Assembly (NCBI GenBank): GCA_964036045.1
Contig: OZ038379.1
Coordinates: 16,351,317-16,415,316 of the forward strand
Length of the DNA stretch: 64,000 nt
Direction: 5' to 3'
DNA from: Eutreptiella sp. 'Long Island Sound 2002'
Taxonomy: Eukaryota > Euglenozoa > Euglenophyceae > Eutreptiales > Eutreptiaceae
The notes under the pieces are model-generated. The model had not been told where the DNA came from and ran no database searches. It saw nothing but the letters and a program-made list of their open reading frames with translations. Shown in pieces: positions 20,751-33,595 of the stretch (position 1 is its first letter; every line of letters begins with the position of its first letter). A program made the position numbers and the translations under genes.

Positions 20751-23700
20751 GTAGGTGACTCGACTGACCCTTCCAAATCCGATTGTCCCGAATCCGAATC
20801 CGAGATCAACCCCAAAATCAATCGCGTAGTGGTCGGAGTAATAAGACTCATATGTGTCCGACATTGGTTTTGTGAGGTTGGCTTCTATGCCTTCCATGCC
20901 TTCGCCTTTTGCGTTTTGAGGGGTTTCGGCGGTTTTTCGAAATTTTCGGGCCATGCACCTCGGCAACAGGGGAAGGGGGGTCTTCCGAACCCCGATCCAC
21001 GATCGACGCCAACCCCAGGGGGTCCCCTGGGGGGGGGTTTCCGGGACCTCCGATCTGCCGTGGATCAGATTGCCTCCTCCACTCCGTGTTGGGCCCTGCG
21101 TGCCGCTATTGGGGGGGAGGGGGTCCAAGTGTTGAACGAGGTGTGCCGCGGTGTACCTACTCCGGATGGTTGGGTTGGGCTGCATGGACTTTGTTGTCCT
21201 TGTGCACGAACATTCCTTTGCTTTTGGTTTGCGTACACGACGTTACCGAGCTTTGATCAATTCATCTTGCTTGCACTCTTTGCCTTGTCTTTGTGTAAGG
21301 TCACCGGTGAGGCGTTTTGTTCACGAGCACTATCATGCAGTGCGTGGGATGAGGTGCTTTTGAGGGGAAGGAACACAAAGGGGGAATAAGACGGCTTGTG
21401 CCGTGCCGTAGGCGACAACCCATAACCCATGTCAGAGTGTACTTGTTCGGCACCCGCAAAGACCTGTGATTCGTCAAACCATTGTCCGGGGGGGGGTTGG
21501 CGGCCACGGATTGGCGGACTCCCAGACGGGACGAAGGTGCAACGCAAGATTTGCGGTCGTGGTGTGACAAGCGAGGAACCTCATGATTTGGAAGTTTGAC
21601 TTGCACGGCCCATCTTTGTCAAAGTTGATGCCATGATGACAAACGGCAAGCTCGCACACATGAAACCCCATTTGAACACCATGTTTAAATTCGTGGTGTT
21701 TTTTTGTTGCGTTGCACTTTTTGATGCTACCATGGGGCGTTGGAAATATGTGAAAATGATTGCGAATTCGGTCACACCGGTGAAGGCAGCCTTGATGGAC
21801 AAGTATGCACCCATAGACGAGATCCCAAGTGACCAAAAGGTATGCTACATGTCATAAGGCACCTACACGGTGCGCGCGGATGCCCACAATCACATCTTCG
21901 AATGGCACATTCGCCTTCGCCGCATGTCGCTATTACATTTCTTGATAATTCCTCGGTGTGGCCTACTGTTTGATTGCGGCTCTTTCAATTCAGGGGTCTT
22001 AAATTCCAAAAATGTATACTAACGAGAGAACCATGCTGCGAATAAACGAACGATGTACCCCAATGGAATGGATTTGCTTAACCTAGAACATGTGTTAAGT
22101 CGTGGGCATAATAGGTTATAATCTAGTAGTTTCTTCTGCTTCGCGGAAGTAATTGTCATCGTAACCGACAGACTTTGTGGCAATATTGTAGTGCAGCTCC
22201 TTATTCAATTTGCGCAGGAGGCATTTTGCGAAGAAGTTGGCATGATATGTGATGCAAGACAACAAATACTCGTTATTGTCCGCGACATGCATCCTATTGG
22301 TGTGTTCCAAGCGCACTTTGCATTTCGCTTATCGCGTTGCCTGGTATTGTTGCTGGCGCTCCTCTTCGTGTTTGACGTGCGACCATGATCTCGTTCTTTT
22401 ATCCCTAAGGTCCCTCCATCACCTCTATTTGTGTATGTGTTGGGTCCGAGCAAATAGGTGTGAAAAGATAACGTGGGAAAAAGTAAATGGGGGTAACGTC
22501 GGTGAATGAACGAGCATTTTGCGTTTTTGTTAGGAAACTTACTCGCACAAATTTTTGATTGGAGGAGAGGGCTAACGCAGGAAGCGAAGCTCAAGGACCT
22601 CGAGGTATTTGCCCGCCGTGCCTCATCTTTAAGGCTTGCTTGGACTCGGCCACCTAGGGAACCCTACCCACGGACATAGGCATAAAGGAACCTACCTTCC
22701 ACTGCAACCCGGGGGACTCCTCGCCACCGTCCGACACCCGGCTACTGGATTGTTGGTCACCGAACACACGGTCCATGCTCCGCTCCCTTACTCCCAATTT
22801 GTTCAAAAAATGTGCGTTTTACAGGTTTGATAAACAAGGTTTCGTGAGAAATGTACGCGCGGTTGCAAACCTCTTCTCGAAAAAACAGTACCCCAACTCT
22901 TGGTGGAAGCCGTGCTTCATGGCGAAGTGTGCGGGAGTCGACTTGTTGACGGAAGCACGTATTGCCATGGCGACCGTCCTAAAGAGCTAACATGGGAACT
23001 AATCTCGAGGTTGGTGTAACCCAGGCGGCCCGGTCAAAAAATGACTTTCCCAGAAAGGTGATCACCAGCGGGCCATGAAACATGCAATGTGCATATGCCG
23101 TGTATCACACGTGTGTGCCAATGCGAGTGTCACCCCATTGCTCCATCACGCTTTCGTCTACTCTGCAGCAAGGCCAAGGCCTAGTGGTTTCTGCTTGAAT
23201 TGTGTACCGCTGCATGTCTGCTGGTTTTGGGCGCTCCGTATAGTGTTCACTCCCTCAATTCATCCTGTGGTCCAATAAAAAGCACAACCCGGTCACCACC
23301 CGTCGAAGCAGAGTAGTGGGAAAATCGGACTAACAAGACACCTTCAATTGCAATGGACACCGAGATGCAGGGCAAATGCGCTCAAGTGTGCGGCTTCGGT
23401 GATACCACAATGGTGGAGTCTTGCAATTGGAGGATATGATTGGAGAGAGCAAATCTCCAACTTTTTCAAACGCTTTCGACTAGGACCCCAATTTGGTTGC
23501 AACACAAGTAGCGATGGTGGAATGTGTTGTGCATTACCCGAGAGCAAGCGTCTAGGGTGTTTCGTTGCTGAAATGTTGCATTCGTGTGCGCGCCGATCGC
23601 TAGAACGCGGTGAACCAGTGGGCAACTATTGTGTACCAAATGTTGGGGTTGGTGAGGTGGGCCATCCCGCAACATGTGGGGGCATGTGGACTGCGGCTGC

Positions 23701-25902
23701 AACCATGTGGTTTACGTCCGGAGGAAGATGGTATGCGAACGCAAGGATTGGACTGCTCTCGGCAGCTTTACAATGCATGCCTTCGGTTGTTTTCAGAAAC
23801 GCGATTGTGCAAGGAAATTGAAGTCCGTTGATCGGGCCAATGTCCAGGCCACACTAGCTGCATTGCTTTATGGGGTATGGCTTTTTTGTGCTGCTGTGGG
23901 TTGGGGCCAGTGTACGATGTACCATGTGCGAAAGCGGTGTTGCGGTTCCACGGCCGGGGGGGAAAGCGCAGTGCCACGGTGGCGGCGTGGATGGTGGTGA
24001 TGTGTACACAGCGATGTGCGGTGGTTGCAGGTGGCTAAAGTGCAAGAAGTGGCCCGTTGCACAATGTTAATGTGTGCAAGGAAATTGCTTCCATGACAAT
24101 GTGCGACAACGACCGGAGGTTTTGGGTTTGCAGTGTCCATGTTGCCGGGCCTCTTTTACATTTCTCGCCCGCTTAAGCTCGTCCCGCGTTCAAACCCTGT
24201 TGTCCCCCCCCCCCCCGCCCGTTTTCGGCCACGCCGGTAGTGCATGGTTTCTTTTATCCGACACTGACTGGAAATTACCGACTGTGATTTTGACTAACTG
24301 TAGTCACACATGGTTCCATTTTCTGTTTCAGACACAGTGTGTGTCTTGAGGTTTAACCAGATAAAGATGCATTCATGCCTGACTATGGAGTGCATTACCT
24401 GTGGTTTGCATTCGTCTGTTTTTTAATTAGGTCTCCACCCCCCCCCCCCCCCGTTGGGGCCACCCATGAATAGTGTGTGCTTGGGCAAAACACGCGATCA
24501 GTTGCAAGCAAACGCTCAAACAACGCTTTCGCCACCATGGTGTGAATGGTGCATTCGCTTTGCAAGGAATCGTTGTCTCAACCGTAGAGGGAAGGACACA
24601 GATTGCAGCACAACGCTGTTCGCCCTGTGATTGGTTGCTGTTTCGCATTGCGAGTTGCATTTTGCACGTTGTTTTAGGTGCTCGGTTTGGCTGGAGCAAG
24701 TTGCATTCATTTCCGGCATCTTCGCTATAAATGGAACTGGTTGAGACTGTGCACAATGCTTGCTGCCGGTTGTGGCCTGGTAAGCCGGTCAGAGTTCATC
24801 ATCGCATTCGCAATCGGCCTCATGATCGTTTGGATGTTTTCGAATATGATTGAACATGCATTCAGTGTGCGTGCACGATTGCGAGCAGAACTGCCAACAG
24901 GCGAGATCCATGGTGGCAAGCGCAGTTGATTGGTGCAAAGCACAGCAACTTTCCAGCACCTCATTTCTCATGTGTCTACTGCTCTGAATCGTAGTTGCAT
25001 TGAGTGATTCAGGAAGATAACCCCAAGGCACTGGGCTTTTGAGGCGGCTTTGTTGTGGTCCGTGTCGTGGATGCGCGGTCGTTTATTCTTCACGTGCTGA
25101 GGCCTGTGGACAGGGGGCGTTCCGCGAGATTGCTTTCTGGTTTTGAAGGAGACGACTAACCCGATTTCCAGCGAAATGGAGTTTCTATTCGAAAAAAGAA
25201 AGCCCCCAAAGCTCCTGTGGAATAGTGATCCCCATGCCGCGTTTTGCTATCCGTATGCACTCAATTGCGATACTCCTCCACCAGCCCATTACCCCGTTTT
25301 GAAACATCAAATCCCGCACTTTAAGCTTCGGTAGTTCGTCGCGGGTGGCCTGCTCGGGAACTGCCATGGATTGTAGCAGTGCGTCACTGCACCAAGACGC
25401 AAGCGTGTTCTCTATTTAAGCCCGGTGTAGCTTCTGCGTGGGCAGCAGCAGTTTCTCGTGACAAGCAGGACAAAGTGCAGGACTCGAAAGGACACGGGGA
25501 GGAAGGCTCCATGGTTTGTGAGGGTTGTCCCGCGAGGATAGCTCCTTGGAGGGAATTTTTGGGCTGCTACAGCTCTCCTACCTGCATTCGGAATCCTCCC
25601 CCAGTTTCAGCTCTACCGTGCTGATATGCAGGCGGTTCGATGAATTCTAGCGAAATGCCACAAAACCGCTTTATGGGCAACTGTTTTAGATGTTGGTCAA
25701 TGATGCCTAAATGCTCCCAGTGCCCTTTGAACGTGTAAGCCCCAGGCTGGCGGTTACAGGCCAAGTGCTGGCGGTTACAAACCGCTGGTGCTTACGGGTT
25801 AAATGTCAGTCAGCCACAAACCACCGTCGGTTGGCCACCATCTTCTGTCAGATAACTACCAACGACTTTCTTTGCCGGGGGTCGGGGTCCCCTTTGCCCC
25901 CC
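20751..25902. other. Gene-free stretch, unrecognised frames only
   Basis: About 5 kb without a supported gene. Frames that look slightly protein-like but match no family I know are a minus frame at 22116-22316 (ends KSVGYDDNYFREAEETTRL), a plus frame at 23348-23821 and a minus frame at 25185-25367 (DELPKLKVRDLMFQNGV, faintly SAP-like). The minus frame 20748-21185 ends with YYSDHYAIDFGVDLG, faintly like the end of an endonuclease/exonuclease/phosphatase domain. Runs of C lie near 24207-24216 and 24436-24452. Confidence 0.4.
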
Positions 25903-26688
25903 TTACCTTTCCCCCCGTGTCCCCCTTTCCCCTTCCCCTTCCCTTTCCCTTTTTCCGGGTGTGGGGCTGGGTGTGGGACTGGGTGTGAGATTGAGTGTGG
26001 GGCTTTGTGTGGGGCTGGACGTGGGATTGGGGCCCCAATGTCCCATGCCCAGCGGTGGTGAGGTGCCTTGAGCCAGTTGTGGAGCGTCTCGGCGGTGTGG
26101 GGGTGGGCGAGGCCTTGGGTGGCCTCGTTCAGGAGGGTGCCAGTGGTCACGGGGCATGCTTGCAGGGGGAGGGGTGGATGTGATGGCGGGGTTTGCTGGG
26201 GTGCGGGCCCGGATCTCGTCCATGGTGTGGAAGCGGGCCAGGCCCCCTCTGTCCGCCCCACCCGCCCACCGCACCCACCTCTGCAGTTCCCGGAGGGCAT
26301 CCACTGGCCACCGGGTGAGGTCGGCGGGCGGGGGGAGCCAGCGGGGGGACTCGGGGGACATGGGGCGTCGGTGGCGGGGGGCCGGGGGGCTGGAACCCTG
26401 GCGCTGGAGATGGCGGTGGGCGGCGTGGCGGCGGCGGTCTTCTTCAGGGGACGCAGGGGAGCTGTGGTGCTGGGGTTGTTGGCGGGTGGTGCGTTGGCGG
26501 GGATCCTCCGTCGGTTGACCAGTCAGCCGCGCCAATCGCCGCCGTTTGACTGCCAATTCGGCCCAAGTTTTTTTTGAGCCCAAAGAATCACGCGACCCGA
26601 CATTTTCCGGTTTTTTCCCCGAACGAAAGCAGAAGAGAGCACCTGAAAGCAACTGACTTGAAGCACTGCTACAGCTGCCTCCACACAT
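25903..26688 (-). CDS. Pro/Arg-rich hypothetical protein
   Basis: A 261-codon GC-rich frame. It contains a basic start region (TWAELAVKRRRLARLTGQP), long Pro/Arg/His-rich low-complexity sequence, one better-ordered block (LTRWPVDALRELQRWVRWAG and GLARFHTMDEIRART) and a repetitive SPTPSPTPGKRERE tail. The tail comes from a CCCTTTCCC / GGGTGTGGG simple repeat. No catalytic motif is visible. It may be a structural or nucleic-acid-binding exon, or a chance frame in GC-rich DNA; the ordered block makes me lean slightly to real. Confidence 0.3.
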   Translation of the reverse strand: MCGGSCSSASSQLLSGALFCFRSGKKPENVGSRDSLGSKKTWAELAVKRRRLARLTGQPTEDPRQRTTRQQPQHHSSPASPEEDRRRHAAHRHLQRQGSSPPAPRHRRPMSPESPRWLPPPADLTRWPVDALRELQRWVRWAGGADRGGLARFHTMDEIRARTPANPAITSTPPPASMPRDHWHPPERGHPRPRPPPHRRDAPQLAQGTSPPLGMGHWGPNPTSSPTQSPTLNLTPSPTPSPTPGKREREGEGERGTRGER

Positions 26689-26849
26689 ACCCGTATCCGT
26701 ACCCCAACCGCAGAAGGGCGCTTTACAGGGCCCATGTTGTTAACGTGTCCCTCAATCCCACACCTTGACCTGAGTCCCTGCATAGAATTTCTTCCACTGG
26801 TTGTCTTACAGAGCCCTGAACAGCTACTCCCCCCCTTTTCCCAGGCAGA

Positions 26850-26922
26850 CTCCGCCTGGCCGAGACGTTAGAGCACATGCGTCCTACACCCGCGGTTCCG
26901 GGTTCGTATCCCAAGGTTCGAA
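26850..26922 (+). repeat. tRNA-like sequence with A and B boxes
   Basis: TGGCCGAGACGTTAGAGC (26857-26874) matches an A box, and GGGTTCGTATCCC (26900-26912) a B box at tRNA-like spacing. The acceptor ends do not pair and the T-stem is broken, so I call it a tRNA-derived element and not a tRNA gene. Confidence 0.5.
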
Positions 26923-29900
26923 GGTTGCACTCGACGGGCGCCGCGAGTAAAGCAACGCAGGGGGTTTGGGGAGAACCGCTTTCAGCCCTGGGCCAACCAC
27001 TGTGCACTGGGACGATCTGCATGAGACGCTCTGGGGCTGGTGCGCAAATTGCATCGCCCTCTGTGTGGCCTGCTGACGCTGGGCCGTCTGCGCTCCTGAA
27101 CCCCACCCCCCCCGCTTTCCATCCCAGCCTCAGCAGAGGGATAACTGTCCCACTCTCACCCACCAAAAACACTCTTCTCCAGTGGTTTGAGACATGCAGC
27201 GTCAACACTTTCCTCCTGAACACCCAAACCAGTGCGAACACCCGCAAGTACCAACCGGCACACTTTGAGCCTTCACGGCGCCCCCCGCCTGGTCTCGCCC
27301 TCCAGGGCTGAGCCTGACTACCGGATTTGGCACCCCTCTTCATAGCCCGATGCACAGCAGAGCGGGAACCCAGGGCCTCGTCCTCAGCCGACGGCGGTGC
27401 ACTGGGATTGTGAATGGGGGTCGTCCCGCTATCTGCAGGCTCTGCGTGATATTGGGTGCATCGGTGCGGGGGGTGCACTCCTTCCTTGGGGCTGTGCCGT
27501 TTGGCGGCTGCATGTCGGCATACCGCACGCTGCACATGAGGAGAGGAGGGGGGTGCGTGTCTGTAACCGAATGTAACCTCTGCTTCTGCATTCCCTCCAC
27601 TATGAGCCCCGGCTGCAGTCTTTTGTTTCCTTTGCCCAGTTCCCATTTCATTCCATTTCATTGCCCCCGCTTTGCACTGGCACCTCAGGTTCGCCCAGGC
27701 TAAAGCTGTACATGCAGAGTGTGCGTGTGTGACTGCTTTTGCAGAAGTCGCTGGGGTTGGATCTGCCGCCGGCAGGCGAAGGTGTCTTGGACTGTTCAGC
27801 CACCCACAACTTGATGTCACGTACCGTAGGCCACTCCACCGCGGTGCGTCAAGTTGAGTGGAACATCAAGCTCATAGCCATGGGCCAGCAATGACTCCAA
27901 TCTGTAGCGGTAAAGAAATGCAGCTCCTGAACGCAAAGAAATCAATTTCATACGAGTGCATGTAATTCCGAAGGCTCACATAGCGCTTCTTCATGAGATG
28001 TTCCAGCTTTATGACTGTCTGTAATCCATTGAAATTGTGTGACAACTTCTGAGCGTGCTGCTCACAGGTGCAAACCCATGCGGACACCTGAACCATTGAT
28101 GTGGTGTGCCAGATTAGCATGTAGCGCCAAACATGACCAATTGCCTTCTGTGACCCCAGGGGTCAGTCCCAGTCCCCAGGAGGTTCGCAGGTTTCATACA
28201 ACCAGGGCAGAGATAATGCCGGATGCATGTGCTTTGCTTGAGGGAGGCTAGACAACGGTGTGTGAGGCTCACCAGAACGCGAGGATGCAGCAAACCAGGG
28301 GACCGAACTGGGAATGGATTGTGTCCCACCTGATCCCTGAACAATGGGCAGGGGCCTCTGCATCGGTAACCCAGCAGTTGGACGGCATTCAGCAAGCAAC
28401 TCGATCAGAAAGAGCATGAACAGACCCCTTGCTGCCGAAGACAGCATATGCCGCTGTGGAGCTGAGACAGGCTGTGCGCACAGAAGAGGAATGGCTGATA
28501 TCAATAATCCGCTGGCTGCACAACAAATGGGGACGGTGCCCCCCCCTCCAGACGCACACGGTCTGGAGGCACCCCAGTTGGGGATTGTTCTGTGTGGCGG
28601 GGACCGTTGCTGCGGGGCGCAAAGGGCAATTGTTGGCCCATCTGCCACACCTGGTTGCCTGTGACCGGTGATGCCATCCCAGGTGCATGTGGACAGCATG
28701 ATTAGGAGGCCCATTGCCTTTCTCAGGCGTTGTTGCAGCCTGTTTTCATGAGGAAGCTTTTCTGCCTCTCCTCTGCCCCTTCGACCGCCCCTGGTGCTTC
28801 CTGGGCTGTGGCAAAAGAACTGTGAGCAACGAATTCCTGATGGCAAACAGCCATGGCCCATGAAGCGCACTCAACACACGGCAGGGACAGCAAGAAAAAA
28901 GAGCATTTAGAACCGCAACATCCTCCCAGCAGACCAGCAGACAGCTAATGAAGATCTCTGCATCTTTCCCTGTCCAGTCTAAGGGATGCTTCAAGGATGG
29001 AGATTGAAGCACACAAAGCGTTGTGAGAATTGCAGCCTGTTTACCATACATGCGCGATTGATATGGTGTGATCAAGCACCGACAAGGAAGAGGCATATGC
29101 AGGCACTGAGTGACTGGCAAATCTTGTCAAACCGCAGACAAAAAACCCCATCAGCATGTAGAGTATCATTGGAGGCCCAAGCATGAGGGGGTGTACGTTC
29201 CCACGGCGCATATGGAGGCACAGTAGAGGGTTGTGGCGATGGGGAATGTGCCGATGATGATCCCTTGGGGGACCGGGGGGGGGGGGTGTTGTCATGCTGC
29301 ACCGTCCCACCATGGCGTGCCATAGAGAAGCGCTCTAGAGAAGCGTTGAAGTGAACTGGGCGGGGTCAATTTCACATGGAGGGGGGGGGAATCCCAGGGA
29401 GGGTTGCTTTTACTTTTACGGGGGGGGGGGATGGTATGGCATACCTTAGCACCATGTATTTGCTTTTAGGTTGGTTTGGTGGAGGTTGGTTAGGTGGTGG
29501 TTCCAAGGTCATGGCACAGCATACCATGTATCATGACAGGTTTTCCCACAGTATCAGTGCAAGACTATAGGCCTGCAGCGTAGACCATTACTCTCCACAC
29601 CTGTGGCACTCAGCCACCGCGTGTTGGAATGTATCTAGTCCACATAATCCACCTCACTGTTCCAATTTTGTGAAACGTTCATGTGGTTCATTTGGTATGG
29701 AACGGTCAACGTCGTGAAGAAGATGAATACACCAATATCCCTCTCACAACACAACACAACAAACACCTAATGCAAGGCCCCACAACGTGCTGTAGCACGT
29801 TTTCAATCATTTGTCGCCAAAGAGGTAGGCATCAACCAACAAATTGACCACCAACTAGCCCTAAAGTGCACAACAGAAGGTGGACAGGACAAAACCCGGG

Positions 29901-31883
29901 ACGTAAGGCATCAATGGTGAGCTGTCCCTATTAGGTGCTTTGTGCTATGCTGCACACCACTACATTTCCAAAAGTAGTGCAACAATTCTTGGTCCCGGTG
30001 TTTTGCTAGATTGATCTTGCATGCATCAAATGTCATGGTGCATTGAGAAGAAAGGAAGGGAGCACTCATGCACGAAAAAATTGACATTGTTGATGATGAT
30101 GTTCTCTTGCATGGGACCTTGAAATGCACCCATCAAGCGGTGCCATGCAACGTGGAGAGTTTGCCTCCCGCTCCAAGGCAGTGTACTAGCGGACCGAGTC
30201 GCATTTTGTTGCCTATGATGAAATGGGGCGTATGCCCCAAGCATGTGTGGGCAGAATAATATGGATGGATTAGCACTAACCTTGTATTGTGTGAGTGTCT
30301 TCTTGGGCGTTTGTCGCTCCTCAACAAAATTGATAACCATATGGTGGAAAGGAGCATGTTGTTGCATGTCATTTGAGGGAGCAATCCAAATTTGGACCAA
30401 CACACAAAGACGAATTCACAGATTTACCCCTTAAACCTCAAATTTATTTTGCTATGCGGCAATTTTGACCATGGCATGTATTTTGTAGTGGTTGTTGAGA
30501 AGAAAAGGCGCCGCTTCACCGTGATCCTTTGTGGGCGAGTGGGCATTTACGAGTTTGAAGCGTTTGCTAGGTGTGCAGCAGCTGGTTATTTAGCAGCGGC
30601 ATATATGTCAATTTTTGAAACTCAGCCAAGTTGTGGGGGTGCCACCATTGGTTGTGGCTTTGTGGGCGCCAGGTGATGCAGCTCGATGGCGGTCATCATT
30701 TCAAGTCGACACACTACCTTGCTGTTCCCGGCGGCTGCCTTAACAAAATCTGCGGTGCGTATCAACATGGCCCCTTAGATCCAGTATTTTGCACCGATAC
30801 CTTGACGTGGCTCCAACCACTTGCCACCAATATTTTGAGTTGGTAAAAGCGGACAATAACACATCCATATTTGTGACCAATGTTTCTTCGTTAACTCAGA
30901 TCACCTTGTTATTCTACTTCAACACAAAGAGAGGAGTCCTTGTGTGCCAAGAAAACGAAACTCATGAAATCTTGAGTGTCCACAGTCCATGTACGATGCT
31001 ACTTGCGTACCGCATCAAGTTTTGCCTCTTTGGTCATTAGGAGCCCAAAGACCACCCTACAAATGCTTGGCTTCTATATTCGCAATGGAATTCTAACATG
31101 GAGGCACGAAGCATTGCAAAGCACTACTAGATACAGTCCTCAAATCAGGCGCACATTAGAATTCTCAATAACGTGTTAGCTTGGAGCACAACCAGGTCAA
31201 CGTTGACTATCTCCAAATCATCCTCCCAAAGTCCTTTCGCTTTTTCCACTTGTGCCATGTGGAAATACAGGTGTTGACGCTTGATTGATTGTTTTTTTCC
31301 AAAACAATCGTGGAAACGTAGCAACCTCACAAGTTTGACTTTTTGGCAGGAGAGGCGGCTCACGGGACATCATTCCAATAGTATGAGGACAGCAACTCTC
31401 CACTAGACGACGATGCTTCCTCCCTTGGCACCCACTCATTTCCTCACTTTGGTCGGCACGCTCGCTTTCTGATAACGATTCCGATTGTGCCCCCAGCCCA
31501 ACAAACCACAGCTGGGGACAGTCCTGTGTGCCCTGGTCATGGGTAAGGACCATTCACCCCAGATGTCCTTCAAATCCTATTTGAGGAATGGGGCACTAAT
31601 AAGGACTGACGTTTCATGCGATGGACGGAAGACGTCCCACTGATGAACTGGCGTGTGCAGCTGAAAGGGCTGAAAAGGGCACTGGGCACCCTGACCTCAG
31701 AAAACGTTTCTGGGGTGAAGGCCATTCTCTCGGCCACAAAAATGGACTGCCGTTATAAGACCAAGTCTCTGCGCCCTGCGCGGACCCCCACTCTGGGGGG
31801 CAGCCTTGATGCCACAGCCATGTTTGGTGCACCCTTTTGTTCTGCCCTGTCCAGGGGTTTGTTGTTGTGTCCGAAGATTCCCA
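26923..31883. other. Gene-free stretch
   Basis: About 5 kb with many overlapping frames on both strands (the longest, 26723-27820 minus, 365 codons, looks like a chance frame in GC-rich DNA). G runs lie at about 29277-29286, 29382-29389 and 29420-29429. A moderately protein-like minus frame at 30026-30403 and plus frames at 30392-31040 match no family I recognise; they may be decayed mobile-element sequence. Confidence 0.4.
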
Positions 31884-33595
31884 ATGGCCCGTGTCGCCGA
31901 CAGCGTCTTGGACCTCATCGGCGAGACCCCGATGGTGCAAATCAAGCGCCTCAACCCCAACCAGAACGTGCAGATCCTGGCCAAGTTGGAGGGCTGGAAT
32001 CCTACGGGCAGCATCAAAGACCGCATCGCGCTCAACATGATCAAGCAGGCGTTGGGCTCGGGGGAGCTGTGCCCAGGCAAGATCATTTTGGAGCCCACTT
32101 CGGGCAACACCGGCATCGGGCTGTGTATCGTTGGCATTGTGTTGGGTTACAGAGTGATGATTGTCATGTCGGAGGCCGTGTCCATTGAACGACGCAAGCT
32201 CATGCAGGTACGCAGTGCAGTGGAAACTTTGTGTGGTATGATGCCCGACTGGGGTACACCTGGGCCATCATGACCATTTTGGCCATTTTGGCTCTAAACT
32301 CAAGTGTTAGCCGCAGCTCATGTGATGCGAGATATGCCCCAGCATTCGGGGTTTCACGTCGCAGAGGCTGGCACATCAATTGTTCCTTGATTTTGCTGTG
32401 GTACACTTTTGGCCGATTTCGTGTTCACCTACGAACGGCTATTGCAGCCCCCCCCCCCCCCGTTGCAGTTTTGGCCCCCTAACAAGACTATGGCGTGGCC
32501 ATTTTGCGCAATGGCCGGAGGACCTTAACCGATTGCGGCCACTGTGCGTCAATCCAAACCCGAGTCTGAGCCTTTTTTGATTTCTATATGGGTTCCCCCA
32601 TGGGTCCCAGGTGGCATCTCCGTGTCTCCCAGAATGGCCTCCCCAGGGACCCACACCTTAAGAACATGGCAGTCAATGATCGGCTGAGAATTTGCGACAT
32701 TTGGGCGCCTGGCAATCCCCGTGAGCCTCAGGACAGGGGCAGTTGATTGTTACAGAACGAGTATAGACGTCATTTTGGACTGTTCGACTACTTATAGCAT
32801 CATGAGCAGTGATGCGCTGCACCAGAGTCACTCATGGGCCAACGGCTGAAAGTGTCTGCGCCGGGGACATTCAGTCGACCAGCACCCACCATTGCGCCCG
32901 CCCCCCTGATTCCCTGATTGTGTGTTTTCCTTGTTTGCCAGGCGTACGGGGCAGAAGTGCTGCTGACCCCCGGCAAGGAGGGTACGGACGGTGCCATCCG
33001 CAAGGTGAGGCAGATGGTCAAGGACGACCCCGACAAATACTTCTTCCCCAACCAGTTCTCGTCCGAGTTCAATCTGCTGGCGCATTACCAGAACACGGCG
33101 CAGGAGATCTGGGCCCAGACAAAGGGCAAGATCACCCATTTGGTGTCCGCCCTGGGCACCTCCGGGACCATCATGGGCATCTCGAAGTACTTGAAGGAGA
33201 AGAACCCCGACCTCCAGGTGATCGCGGCGCAGGCGGAGCGCGGGCACTACATCCAGGGCCTCAAACACATGGGCGAGGCCATCGTCCCCGCCATCTACAA
33301 CCGCAAGTACATCGACAAGACCGTGCTAATCGACAGCGAGAGCGCCATCCACATGACCCGCGAGATCATCCAGCACGAGGCCATTCCCGCCGGCATGTCC
33401 AGCGGGGCGGCGCTGATGGCCGCCTGGTCGGTGGTGCGCGAGGTGGACCAGGGGTGCGTGGTGGTCATCTTCCCGGACCGCTGCGAGAAGTACCTCAGCA
33501 CCTCCCTGTTCGACCCCCGGAAGGACCTCCCGTGCCTCTTGGACTCCCCGGAGTACCTCAAAAGCTACTCCTACATGACGCAGAGCCGACTGTAG
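31884..33595 (+). CDS. cysM: Cysteine synthase, CysM type (two exons)
   Basis: Exons 31884-32207 and 32942-33595, intron 734 bp (CAG|GTACGC ... TTTGCCAG|GCG, phase 0), giving 325 residues, normal for the family. It is a PLP-dependent fold-type II enzyme that makes cysteine from an activated serine and a sulfur donor. Landmarks: NPTGSIKDR at 39-47 with the PLP lysine Lys45; TSGNTGI at 72-78 binding the substrate carboxylate; GTSGT at 180-184 binding the PLP phosphate; PAGMSSG at 257-263 with the Ser facing the pyridine ring. Both exons join without loss at ERRKLMQ|AYGAEVLLTPG. The TSGNTGI and NPTGSIKDR forms resemble CysM, some members of which use O-phosphoserine; the substrate is not shown. 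I chose ATG 31884 because homology starts there; an in-frame ATG at 31806 would add 26 Cys-rich residues. Confidence 0.92.

Noticed and set aside
20748-21185. Possible endonuclease/exonuclease/phosphatase end (YYSDHYAIDFGVD)
   Set aside because: Only one short motif; the rest of the frame is low in complexity and no reverse transcriptase is near.
26850-26922. Functional tRNA gene
   Set aside because: A and B boxes are good but the acceptor ends do not pair and the T-stem has two mismatches.
26723-27820. 365-codon minus-strand frame
   Set aside because: GC-rich DNA gives long chance frames; no domain, and a tRNA-like element lies within it.
28163-28870. 235-codon minus-strand frame
   Set aside because: No motif, and equally long frames oppose it on the plus strand.
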